From the NCBI GenBank assembly GCA_011526565.1, contig WYBL01000047.1, positions 1 through 64,000 of the forward strand: DNA of 64,000 nucleotides, given 5' to 3'. The position numbers and the translations under genes were made by a program. How positions within the stretch are numbered: position 1 is the stretch's first letter; every line of letters starts with the position of its first letter. The notes under the pieces were generated by a model, which worked only from the letters and a program-made list of their open reading frames with translations, made no database searches and was not told the origin of the DNA. Origin of the DNA: Acidobacteriota bacterium (GTDB lineage: Bacteria > Acidobacteriota > Vicinamibacteria > Fen-336). Shown here in pieces: positions 27,209-36,638 of this stretch.

Positions 27209-29107
27209 CTACGGGGCGACGAAGTCGAGGTTCTGGTCGACGCGGCGGCCGTCGCGCGCGAGCGTTTCGAGGTAGAGGTGGATCCGGCGGCGAGCCACGG
27301 CGAGGTCGTGGTTCTCGAGGTTCAGGTTCAGCAGGTCGACGAACCACGGCGCCTTCAGCGGCGAGCGCACCAGGGCGTCGACGATCTCGCGGGCGACCGG
27401 CAGCGTCGTGGTCTTCGAGTCGTCGAACACGTCGCGGTCGGAGGCCGCCAGCAGCTTCCGGTACTCCTCGTCGAGCAGGCGCTCGAACAGCTCGGCGGAG
27501 AAGCGATCGCCGGCGCGCACGCTGGTCGCCTCGTCGTCCGCGTTCAGCGCCGCGGACTTGTGCAGCCACTCCCAGAGGATGCTGACCCGGATCTCGCCGG
27601 TCGCCATGTCCTCCATCAGGTAGAGCACGTCGTCGTCGCCGAAGAAGTCGGCGGGCTTCAGTGCGGCGGCCTGCAGGCCCTGGCCGAAGGCGTTGCCGTA
27701 CTGCAGCGCGACGCTGATCAGGTCGCGCGCGCCGCGGACCGTGCGCGGCGCCGGCTCCAGCAGCCGCAGGCCGCGGGCGTCGTCGTCGGTGTACGAGAGC
27801 GGCGGGAACACGCGGCCCATCTGGTTCGCCTGCCCGACCACCTCCCATACCGGGCGCACGATGTGGACCATCTTCCAGTGCGCGACCCACTTGCCGCTGG
27901 CGCCTTCGCGCTGCTCGCGCTCGGCGCCGGCCCGCGCCCGCGCCATGCCGGTCTCGACGCCGCGCTCCGAGCCGACCGGGATGTTGGTCTCCATCCCGCC
28001 CTGCCACAGCGCGAAGCGGCCGTTGCGGTCGGGTGTGTTGACGGCCCGGCGCACGCGGTCCTCGTAGTTGCGCATGTAGCCGTAGGTCATCCCGATCGCG
28101 TCGATGTTGGGGTTGACGAACTCCGGGTCCCAGCCGAGCGCGTCGGCGACGCTGTTGATGTAGTCCCAGCGCCCGGTGTTGAAGCCGACGAAGTGGGGCG
28201 AGAGCGCGGCCCGGATCTCCATCAACTGGAAGCAGGCCTCGAGCTGCTCGACCAGCACGTAGACCTTGACCGTGCCGGCGGCGAGCCCCAGGTGATCCTC
28301 GATGGCGAGCAGCAGCCGGTTCCAGAGCGCGGCCTCCTCGGCGGTCTGGATCTTGGGCAGGTACAGCACGACCGAGCGCCCGCGCGCGCGCAGCGCCGCG
28401 TGGTTGCGGGAGACGAACAGCGCGAGGTCGGCGATCGAGGCCGAGAACGGGGTGCCGTCGGCGTGGCGCAGGTGGCGGTCGGCGAGGTGCAGGCCGCGGA
28501 CGCGGTAGATCAGCGTGGTGAAGTCGAGCTGGGCGCGCCAGTCGGCGACGATCTCGCGGCCGAAGAAGCCGCGGCCCCAGGCGTTCATCTCCCCCGCCAC
28601 CCGCTCGGCGACCTTCAGGAACTGCGGGGCGCGGTCGATCGCGAGGCTGAGGTTGCGCTGGTTGTCGAGCGACATCGCGCCGACCTGGCCCAGCGCGTCT
28701 TCGCCGTCGAACATCCAGCCGTCGGCGCCGGAGAGCAGCGCGTACGCGACGCTGCGCAGGCCCTGCTCGGTGGTGGCGCCCGGGCGCGCGGCGGGGCCCG
28801 TGCCCTGGATCCACTGCCGCTGCAGGTCCGCCGGGATCTCGGCCCCGTCGAAGCGGCCCGCCCGCGCGTCCTCGACCGACAGCGCGGTGCCGGCGATCCG
28901 GGCCCCCGGGTCGAGGAACTCGATCGGCCGCCGTTCGCGCCAGCGCAGCGCGCGGCGCTCCATCCGGCGCTGCATCAGGTCGCGGCGCTGGGCGTCGAGC
29001 GGTGCCAGCGCCCGCAGCGCGTCGAATGCCGCGGCCGTGAGCACGTCCGCGTGCGACTGCTCGAGCCCCCGGCGCACCTGGAGTCGCGCGGTGTGGCCTG
29101 TCTCCAC
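27209..29107 (-). CDS. aceB: Malate synthase, long AceB-like form
   Basis: Condenses glyoxylate with acetyl-CoA to form malate; second step of the glyoxylate shunt, directly upstream of aceA. The 632-residue enzyme contains RSVVLYLPKIQTAEEAALW, GTVKVYVLVEQLEACFQLME, GFNTGRWDYINSV and WQGGMETNIP, all typical of malate synthases. The start is placed at GTG 29107, preceded by GGAGGGG at 5-nt spacing. An ATG at 29137 in the same frame lies inside the operator, close to the predicted transcription start, and has no ribosome site. It is likely derepressed during growth on acetate or fatty acids. Confidence 0.88.
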   Translation of the reverse strand: METGHTARLQVRRGLEQSHADVLTAAAFDALRALAPLDAQRRDLMQRRMERRALRWRERRPIEFLDPGARIAGTALSVEDARAGRFDGAEIPADLQRQWIQGTGPAARPGATTEQGLRSVAYALLSGADGWMFDGEDALGQVGAMSLDNQRNLSLAIDRAPQFLKVAERVAGEMNAWGRGFFGREIVADWRAQLDFTTLIYRVRGLHLADRHLRHADGTPFSASIADLALFVSRNHAALRARGRSVVLYLPKIQTAEEAALWNRLLLAIEDHLGLAAGTVKVYVLVEQLEACFQLMEIRAALSPHFVGFNTGRWDYINSVADALGWDPEFVNPNIDAIGMTYGYMRNYEDRVRRAVNTPDRNGRFALWQGGMETNIPVGSERGVETGMARARAGAEREQREGASGKWVAHWKMVHIVRPVWEVVGQANQMGRVFPPLSYTDDDARGLRLLEPAPRTVRGARDLISVALQYGNAFGQGLQAAALKPADFFGDDDVLYLMEDMATGEIRVSILWEWLHKSAALNADDEATSVRAGDRFSAELFERLLDEEYRKLLAASDRDVFDDSKTTTLPVAREIVDALVRSPLKAPWFVDLLNLNLENHDLAVARRRIHLYLETLARDGRRVDQNLDFVAP

Positions 29108-29122
29108 GGGCCCCTCCGTATC

Positions 29123-29140
29123 TGAATGAACGACCATTCA
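29123..29140. promoter_or_regulatory. FadR/TetR-type operator in front of the glyoxylate operon
   Basis: TGAATG-AACGAC-CATTCA is a perfect 6-bp inverted repeat with a 6-base spacer. The half-sites equal those of the fatty-acyl-CoA-responsive TetR-family FadR operator known from Bacillus (TGAATGA...TCATTCA). It sits between the -10 box and the ribosome site of aceB, where a bound repressor would block transcription. The regulator gene is not in this window. Confidence 0.7.
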
Positions 29141-29171
29141 TTTTAGACCCGGAAGGGTGGCCGCGTGTCAA
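29140..29171 (-). promoter_or_regulatory. Promoter of the aceB-aceA operon
   Basis: TTGACA (29171-29166) matches the -35 consensus. TAAAAT (29145-29140) lies 20 bases on and TCTAAA (29147-29142) lies 18 bases on; either could serve as -10. The start of transcription would fall inside the operator palindrome, leaving a leader of about 25 nt that contains the GGAGG site. Confidence 0.55.
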
Positions 29172-29179
29172 GTCCCCGG

Positions 29180-30004
29180 TCAGGCGCCCTGCGCGGTCCC
29201 CGGGGACCCGGCGCGGGCCGCGGCGCGGGATCGACGAAGCTCGCGGAAGCGCTCCGTCAGCGCCGGATCGCGCGCGGCCAGCAGCGTGAGGCGGCCCTCT
29301 CCCGGCGCCGCCTCGACCCAGCTCACCACCGCGAAGCCGGGATACCCCAGGCTCTGGAAGAGAAGACGGAACAGGCGCGGGCCGGAGGGGCGCCACTTCA
29401 GGCCGTCGATTCCGCTCATCGGCGACTCGACGTTCTCGAGACCCACGTACAGGGCTCCCGGGTCGGCGTCCCCGCTCGGCGGCGAGCACTGCGTGGACAC
29501 GTAGATCAGCTCGTTCGTGATCGCCGCCACGCGAGCGAGGGCGCCGATCGGGTCCGGCAGGTGGTAGAAGATGCCGGCGAACCACGACACGTCGAACCGC
29601 TCCGGCGCCAGGCTCGCCAGGTCGGCCACGCCCATGCGCCGGAACTCCACGTCGTCGTAACGGGGCGCGAGCCGGGCCCGCAGGAACTCCGCCTGACGCA
29701 GCCAGTGCTCGCGCGCGTCGTAGCCGAGGATGCGCCCGGCGCCGGCGTCGCGGGCGATCAGCGAGTACGCGCCGCAGTTGCACGCGTGATCGAGGAAGCT
29801 GCGGCCGGCGAGGCCTTCGGGGTAGACGTCGGCCAGCAGCCGACGCGCCTTCGGCCCGGGGTCGTGGAACGTCGGCGCCCCCGGCCCCTCCCCACGTCCC
29901 GCCTCCGTCGTCACCCCCGGCGCCACCTTGACCTTGATGTGCCACGGGCCGAGGGCCCGGATCTGCTCCTCGAGTTCTCGCCGCGCGGCAACCCGCCGTT
30001 CCAC
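29180..30004 (-). CDS. SAM-dependent methyltransferase, CmoB/DUF1698-like
   Basis: The 274-residue class I methyltransferase has an N-terminal helix with RRELEEQIRALGPWH, similar to the start of CmoB-like and related methyltransferases, then a SAM motif I of unusual form (FLDHACNCGAYSLIARDAGA). GYDAREHWLRQAEFLRA follows, and FDVSWFAGIFYHLPDPIGAL is the usual post-II region. The substrate is not clear; a sugar, lipid or tRNA wobble base is possible. The GTG at 30004 has GGAGAGG upstream and precedes the homologous region. Divergent from the MFS gene with 66 bases between. Confidence 0.72.
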   Translation of the reverse strand: MERRVAARRELEEQIRALGPWHIKVKVAPGVTTEAGRGEGPGAPTFHDPGPKARRLLADVYPEGLAGRSFLDHACNCGAYSLIARDAGAGRILGYDAREHWLRQAEFLRARLAPRYDDVEFRRMGVADLASLAPERFDVSWFAGIFYHLPDPIGALARVAAITNELIYVSTQCSPPSGDADPGALYVGLENVESPMSGIDGLKWRPSGPRLFRLLFQSLGYPGFAVVSWVEAAPGEGRLTLLAARDPALTERFRELRRSRAAARAGSPGTAQGA

Positions 30005-30070
30005 GTGCCCGGCCTCTCCGCCGGGGACACCCTTCCCCCGGCCCCGGCGGGATGCTACAAGAGCCGCTGC

Positions 30071-31270
30071 ATGCCCCCCGAGCGCTTCGCGGCCAACGTC
30101 CCGCGCCTGTACGCCGTGCGCCTGCTGTTCTGGATGCACTTCTTCGGCGCGGTGCTCGTGCCCTTCTACCAGGACTGGGGCGGGCTCTCGCTGGCCGCGG
30201 TGTTCGCCCTCAACGGCTGGTTCTTCCTCTGCAACTTCCTGTTCGAGGTGCCGACCGGGACGGTCGCCGACTTCCTCGGGCGCCGGCGGTCGCTGGCGCT
30301 CGGCAGCGCCGTCGGCGTCGGCGCAGCGCTGCTCTACGTCAGCACCCGCTCCTTCCCCGTCTTCATGCTCGCCGAGGCGCTGTTCGCCGTGGCCTACACC
30401 CTGCACTCCGGCGCCGACGAGGCGCTGGCCTGGGACAGCCTGAAGGCCGCCGGCAGGCTCGACGGCGCGAAGGCCGTGATCGCGCGCATGGAGGCCTTCA
30501 AGCTGCTGGGGATCGTGGTCGCGACGCTGTCCGGGGCGTACATCGCCGATCGCTTCGGGTTGCCCGCGGTGATGTACGCCTACGCGATCCCGGCCGCCCT
30601 GGCCTTCTGCGTCTCGCTCACCCTCGTCGAGGCGCCGACCGGCGCCGACCGGCCCCACCCCGACGCGCGGGCCTACCTGGCGCTGCTGCGCGAGGGCGGC
30701 CGCTACCTCCGCGACCACGCCGTGGTGCGGCTGCTCGCCGTCGAAGCCGCGCTCACGAACGCTTTCGCCTGGGGGCTGATCTGGACCTTCCAGCCGCTGC
30801 TGCTGCGCGCCGGCGTCGAGCTGCGGCACCTCGGCTACGTGCACGCGGCGGCCTGCCTCGGCCAGATCGCGTTCCTCACCGCGGCGCCGCGCCTCGAGGG
30901 GTTCCTCGGCTCGAAGCGGCGGCTGCTGTCCGGGGCCACGGTCCTCTCCGGCGCGGCGTTCGTCGCGCTGTCGCTTGCGGCCGACTGGCGCCTCGTCGCG
31001 CCGCTGGTCGTGCTCGCGTTCGCCTTCAGCCTGCCGCGGGTCGCCCTCTTCGCCGCCCACATCAACGCCCACCTGCCCTCCGACAAGCGGGCCACGGTGC
31101 TGTCCTTCGCCTCGATGCTGCGCACGCTCGCGATCGCGGTCGTCAACCCGCTGCTGGGGCTGGTCGCGCAGTGGTCGCTGGGCGGCGTGATGGCGCTGAT
31201 CGGCCTGCTCTTGTGGGCGAGCGCGGCGCTGTCGCGCGTCGAGGAGTCGCACCTCGACGCGCGCGGATGA
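30071..31270 (+). CDS. Major facilitator superfamily transporter
   Basis: The 399-residue protein has about twelve hydrophobic segments and an MFS loop 2-3 signature (VADFLGRRRSLALGSAVG). The first cytoplasmic loop is preceded by FEVPTGTVADFLGRR, the form usual in the small-molecule efflux or uncharacterised MFS group with FEIPTG motifs. No substrate can be named. A TACAAG box lies about 10 nt before the ATG and no clear ribosome site is seen. It ends 4 nt before the stop of the convergent Rnk-like gene. Confidence 0.85.
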   Translation: MPPERFAANVPRLYAVRLLFWMHFFGAVLVPFYQDWGGLSLAAVFALNGWFFLCNFLFEVPTGTVADFLGRRRSLALGSAVGVGAALLYVSTRSFPVFMLAEALFAVAYTLHSGADEALAWDSLKAAGRLDGAKAVIARMEAFKLLGIVVATLSGAYIADRFGLPAVMYAYAIPAALAFCVSLTLVEAPTGADRPHPDARAYLALLREGGRYLRDHAVVRLLAVEAALTNAFAWGLIWTFQPLLLRAGVELRHLGYVHAAACLGQIAFLTAAPRLEGFLGSKRRLLSGATVLSGAAFVALSLAADWRLVAPLVVLAFAFSLPRVALFAAHINAHLPSDKRATVLSFASMLRTLAIAVVNPLLGLVAQWSLGGVMALIGLLLWASAALSRVEESHLDARG

Positions 31271-31274
31271 CTCC

Positions 31275-31700
31275 CTAGGCGGGCCGGCGCAGCCGGCGCC
31301 TGAGCGCCTCGGGCTGGGCCACCACCTCGATGATCTCGAGGCGGCGCACGCCGGCCGGCACCGGCCACTCGATGCGGTCGCCCTCGCGGTAGCCGAGGAC
31401 CGCCGCCCCCATCGGGGCCTGGATCGAGACCCGCGTCTCGCCGGGCGGCGTGTTGAGCGCCGACCACGCCAGCGTGAACTCCGACTGCGCGCCGCTGTCG
31501 AGGTCGCGGACCCGGACCCGCGAACCCATGGTCACCACGTCGGGCGGGACCTCGTCGACGGGCACGACCCGGGCCCGCTCCAGCTCCTCCTCGAGGCGGG
31601 TCAGCGCCTCCGACTCGCGGCCCGCGCCCGCCACGCCCGCGAGCAGGCGGTCGAGCGCCTGCAGGTCGCGGTCGGTCACGGTGATCGCTGCTCGCTCCAT
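31275..31700 (-). CDS. rnk: Rnk-like GreA/GreB C-terminal domain protein
   Basis: The 141-residue protein has an N-terminal helical part (ALTRLEEELERARVV) and a GreA/B C-terminal FKBP-like domain (VTMGSRVRVRDLDSG, VSIQAPMGAAVLGYREGDRIEW). The combination and length match Rnk, the regulator of nucleoside diphosphate kinase that binds RNA polymerase in Escherichia coli. It is too short and lacks the acidic coiled-coil tip for a true transcript cleavage factor. GGAGGAGACC directly precedes the ATG. Confidence 0.8.
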   Translation of the reverse strand: MERAAITVTDRDLQALDRLLAGVAGAGRESEALTRLEEELERARVVPVDEVPPDVVTMGSRVRVRDLDSGAQSEFTLAWSALNTPPGETRVSIQAPMGAAVLGYREGDRIEWPVPAGVRRLEIIEVVAQPEALRRRLRRPA

Positions 31701-31803
31701 GGTCTCCTCCGAAAGGGGAGGGCGGCCCGGCGACGCGGACGCGCTGCCCGCGCCGACGGGCCGCCCGGGGGTGGCCTCGCCTCGAATGCGAGTCCAATCT
31801 AGG

Positions 31804-31820
31804 GTTCGACAACCGTTCGA
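31804..31820. promoter_or_regulatory. Direct repeats between rnk-like and lysR-type genes
   Basis: GTTCGA occurs at 31804-31809 and 31815-31820, 11 bases apart, or one helical turn; TTTCGA follows at 31851. The spacing suits tandem binding of a regulator, possibly the LysR-type protein encoded just downstream. Function inferred only from spacing and position. Confidence 0.35.
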
Positions 31821-31876
31821 TCCAGTAGAAAATAGGAGAGCCATTCTTCGTTTCGACCGCACTTTCCGGAGGCGCC

Positions 31877-32809
31877 ATGGAGTGGCTGAACTACCACCAC
31901 CTGCTGTACTTCTGGACCGTCGTGCGCACGGGCTCGATCGCGGCCGCCTGCGCGGAGCTGCGGCTGGCGCCGCCGACCGTGAGCGCCCAGATCAAGCGCC
32001 TGGAGCAGGCGCTCGGCGAGGAGCTGCTCGCGAAGAGCGGGCGCGGCGTCGTGCCCACCGAGGTGGGGCGCCTGGTCTTCCGCTACGCGGAGGACATCTT
32101 CAGCACCGGCCGCGAGCTGCTCGACGCCGTGCGCCAGCGCCCGGGCGACCGCCCGCTGCGGGTGGCGATCGGGGTCGACGACGTGCTGCCGAAGGAGATC
32201 GTCCACGCCCTGGTGCAGCCGGTGCTGGCGCTCGAGCAGCCGGTGCGGCTGCTGTTCCGCGAGGCGCCCCTGCAGCGGCTGCTGGCCGAACTCGAACTGC
32301 TCGAGCTGGACGTCGTGCTCTCGGACGCCCCGGTCACGCCCACGCCGGAGGGGCGCCTGTTCAACCACCCGCTCGGGGAGTGCGGCGTCGTGTGGATGGC
32401 GGTGCCGGAGCTGGCGGCGCGCCACCGGCGCAGCTTCCCCCGCAGCCTGGAGTCGGCGCCCGTGCTGCTGCCCACCCGCGACACCGCGTTGCGCCGCGGT
32501 CTGGACCTGTGGCTGCTGGCCCGCGACGTGCGGGCCCGGGTCCATGCGGAGTTCGAGGACTTCGCGCTGATGATCACGTTCGGCGAGCGCGGCCTCGGGC
32601 TGTTCCCGGCGCCCGCGGTGCTGGAGGGCGAGCTGCGCGCCCGCCACGGGCTGCGGCGAGTCGGCGTGGCGACCGGCGTGCGCAGCCAGTTCTTCGCGAT
32701 CTCGGCCGAGCGGCGGCTGGAGAACCCCGCGGTGGTCGCGCTGTCGCGGGCGGCGACCCGGCTCCTGGCCTCGCCCGGACGGCGCCCGGGCCGCGGTGGC
32801 TCGCGCTAG
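31877..32809 (+). CDS. LysR-type regulator, NhaR-like
   Basis: The 310-residue protein starts MEWLNYHHLLYFWTVVRTGS, the typical NhaR opening, with helix-turn-helix at residues about 18-45 (AAACAELRLAPPTVSAQIKRLEQALG). A substrate-binding-like effector domain follows (DVVLSDAPVTPTPEGRLFNHPLGECG). GGAGG lies 5 nt before the ATG. It is 30 nt upstream of the formate dehydrogenase catalytic gene on the same strand, so it may control that operon; in other bacteria NhaR responds to sodium and pH. The effector here cannot be read. Confidence 0.87.
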   Translation: MEWLNYHHLLYFWTVVRTGSIAAACAELRLAPPTVSAQIKRLEQALGEELLAKSGRGVVPTEVGRLVFRYAEDIFSTGRELLDAVRQRPGDRPLRVAIGVDDVLPKEIVHALVQPVLALEQPVRLLFREAPLQRLLAELELLELDVVLSDAPVTPTPEGRLFNHPLGECGVVWMAVPELAARHRRSFPRSLESAPVLLPTRDTALRRGLDLWLLARDVRARVHAEFEDFALMITFGERGLGLFPAPAVLEGELRARHGLRRVGVATGVRSQFFAISAERRLENPAVVALSRAATRLLASPGRRPGRGGSR

Positions 32810-32831
32810 ACTGCGTGCACCGGATTCGGAG
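32807..32831 (+). promoter_or_regulatory. Possible internal -10 and ribosome site of fdhA
   Basis: TAGACT at 32807-32812, preceded by GC, lies across the lysR stop; GGAGG at 32827-32831 precedes the TTG start by 8 nt. The ribosome site shows that the catalytic gene begins here and is not a broken end of a longer reading frame. A -35 box is not evident. Confidence 0.5.
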
Positions 32832-32839
32832 GTGCAGCC

Positions 32840-34786
32840 TTGCGACAGCGCTACGAACGCCTGACCACTCCCCTCGTCCGCGACGGAGCGGCGCTGCGGG
32901 ACGCGACCTGGGACGAAGCCCTCGAACGGGCGGCGACGGGCCTGCGGGCGGCGCGCGCGAAGGGGCCCCAGGCCTTCGGCGTGTTCTCCTGCTCGAAGGC
33001 GACCAACGAGGTCAACTTCCTGGCGTCGCGCTTCGCGCGCGAGGTGATGGGCACCAACAACATCGACTCCTGCAACCGGACTTGACACGCCCCTAGCGTC
33101 GTCGGTCTGGCGACGGTATTCGGGGCGGGTGGCGGGACGAGCACGTACGAGGAGGTCGAGCAGGCCGACCTGATCGTGCTGTGGGGCAGCAATGCCCGCG
33201 AGACGCATCCGATCTTCTTCCACCACGTCCTGCAGGGCATCCGCAACGGCGCGCGCCTGTACGCCGTCGACCCGCGGCGCACCTCCTCCGCGGCGTGGGC
33301 GGACGTGTGGCTGGGCCTCGACGTCGGCACCGACATCGCGCTCTCGAACACGCTGGCCCGCGAGATCCTCCACGCCGGCCTGGTCGACCGCGAGTTCGTG
33401 CGCCGCGGCACCAGCGGCCTCGAGGAGTACGCGCGCAGCGTCGAGCCGTGGACGCTCGAGCGCGGCGAGCTGGTGACCGGCGTGCCGCGCGAGGCGATCC
33501 GCGAGTTCGCCCACGCGCTCGGCACCACCGACCGCGTGCAGATCTGCTGGACGCTCGGCATCACCGAGCACCACAACGCGGTCGACAACGTGCTGGCGCT
33601 GATCAACCTCGGGCTGCTGACCGGCCACGTCGGCCGCTACGGCTGCGGCCTCAACCCGCTGCGCGGCCAGAACAACGTGCAGGGCGGCGGCGACATGGGG
33701 GCGATCCCCAACAAGCTGGCCGGCTTCCAGGACCTGGGCGACGAGGCGGCGCGCGGCCGCTTCGAGCAGCGCTGGAACTGCACGATCGCGCCGGAGCGCG
33801 GCTACTTCCTGACCGAGATGTTCGAGGCGATGGAGCACGGCAGCTTCCACGCCGCCTACGTGATCGGCGAGAACCCGGCGGCCTCCGAGGCCGACGCGCT
33901 GCGCGCGCGCCGCCTGCTCGAGGGCCTCGACTTCCTGCTGGTGCAGGACATCTACCGCACCCACACGGCGGAGCTGGCCGACGTCGTGCTGCCCGCCGCC
34001 GCCGCCTGGTGCGAGTCCGAGGGCACCGTCACCAACTCCGAGCGCCGCGTCCAGCGCGTGCGGCAGGCGCTGCCGCCTCCCGCCGGCGCGCGCGACGACA
34101 TGTGGATCGTGCAGGAACTGGCGCACCGCCTGGGCCACGCCTGGAGCTTCGGCGAGACGCCGCGCGAGCTGGCGGAGAACGCGTGGAACGAGCTGCGCGC
34201 GCTCTCGCCCATGCACGCGGGCATGTCGTACGCGCGGCTCGAGGCCGCGGGCGGCCTGCGCTGGCCCTGCCTCGACGGGAGCGACCCCGGCGCCACCTTC
34301 CTGCACGGGCGCCTGTGGGAGCGCGACCCGGAGAAGCGCGGCCGTCCGGCTCCGTTCTCCGTGCTCCAGCACGAGCCTCCGGTCGACGCGCTCGACGCCG
34401 ACTTCCCCATCCGCCTGACCACCGGCCGCCGCCTCTCCGACTACAACACCGGCGTGCAGAGCGGCGGCTTCTCCTCGCCGCTGCGGGTCGGCGAGTGCAT
34501 CGATCTCTCGCCCGAAGACGCGCGCGAGCTCGGCCTGCGCGAGGGCGACCCGGCCCGCGTCAGCAGCCGCCGCGGCGCGGTCGAGGCGCCGGTGCGGATC
34601 GACCCCGGCCTGCGCCCGGGGCTCGCCTTCATGACCTTCCACTTCCCCGACGAAGTCGACGTGAACCGCCTCACCATCGACGCCTGGGACCCCAAGTCCG
34701 GCACGGCCGAGTTCAAGGCGACGGCCGTGCGCGTCGAGAAGCTGGTTCGCGCGGACGTCGTCGGTACCGCGGAGGCGCGGGCCTGA
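32840..34786 (+). CDS. fdhA: Formate dehydrogenase catalytic subunit, selenocysteine-containing, lacking the N-terminal Fe4S4 domain
   Basis: Molybdopterin enzyme that oxidises formate or reduces CO2. The frame contains TGA at 33083-33085 (residue 82), read as selenocysteine. The context NIDSCNRT-U-HAPSVVGL aligns with the VDCCARV-U-HGPSVAGL of E. coli FdhF, and homology continues without a break to the real stop, 648 residues in all. LRGQNNVQGGGDMGA and the C-terminal molydopterin dinucleotide-binding domain are intact. The start TTG opens at RYERLTTPLV, so the usual CPYC Fe4S4 domain (about 60 residues) and NuoG-like leader are absent. They are encoded at 36635-37786. Automatic callers would break this gene into two. 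Confidence 0.9.
33083..33085 (+). other. Selenocysteine codon UGA (Sec82)
   Basis: In-frame TGA at exactly the active-site position of formate dehydrogenases, followed by CAC for the conserved His. It is a recoded codon and not a nonsense mutation, because a SECIS hairpin follows and the frame stays conserved afterwards. Confidence 0.9.
33094..33118 (+). promoter_or_regulatory. Bacterial SECIS hairpin
   Basis: CGTCGT (33097-33102) pairs with GCGACG (33110-33115) including one U-G pair, with the apical loop CGGUCUG; the lower TA at 33094-33095 pairs with TA at 33117-33118 across one G-G mismatch. The loop GGUCUG lies in codons 7-8 after the UGA, the same position and sequence as in E. coli fdhF. 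SelB should bind here. selA, selB, selC and selD must lie elsewhere in the genome. Confidence 0.85.
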
Positions 34787-34787
34787 G

Positions 34788-36634
<1,847 letters not shown>

Positions 36635-36638
<4 letters not shown>

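Noticed and set aside
23699..29125. Plus-strand open frame of about 1800 codons opposite the glyoxylate operon
   Set aside because: Antisense shadow of high-GC coding sequence; low-complexity Arg/Val/Gly translation without homology.
29105..29137. ATG 29137 as start of malate synthase
   Set aside because: It lies inside the operator close to the predicted transcription start, without ribosome site; GTG 29107 has GGAGG at proper spacing.
33083..33085. Nonsense mutation splitting fdhA into a pseudogene
   Set aside because: The TGA is at the Sec active-site position, homology continues in frame and a SECIS hairpin follows.
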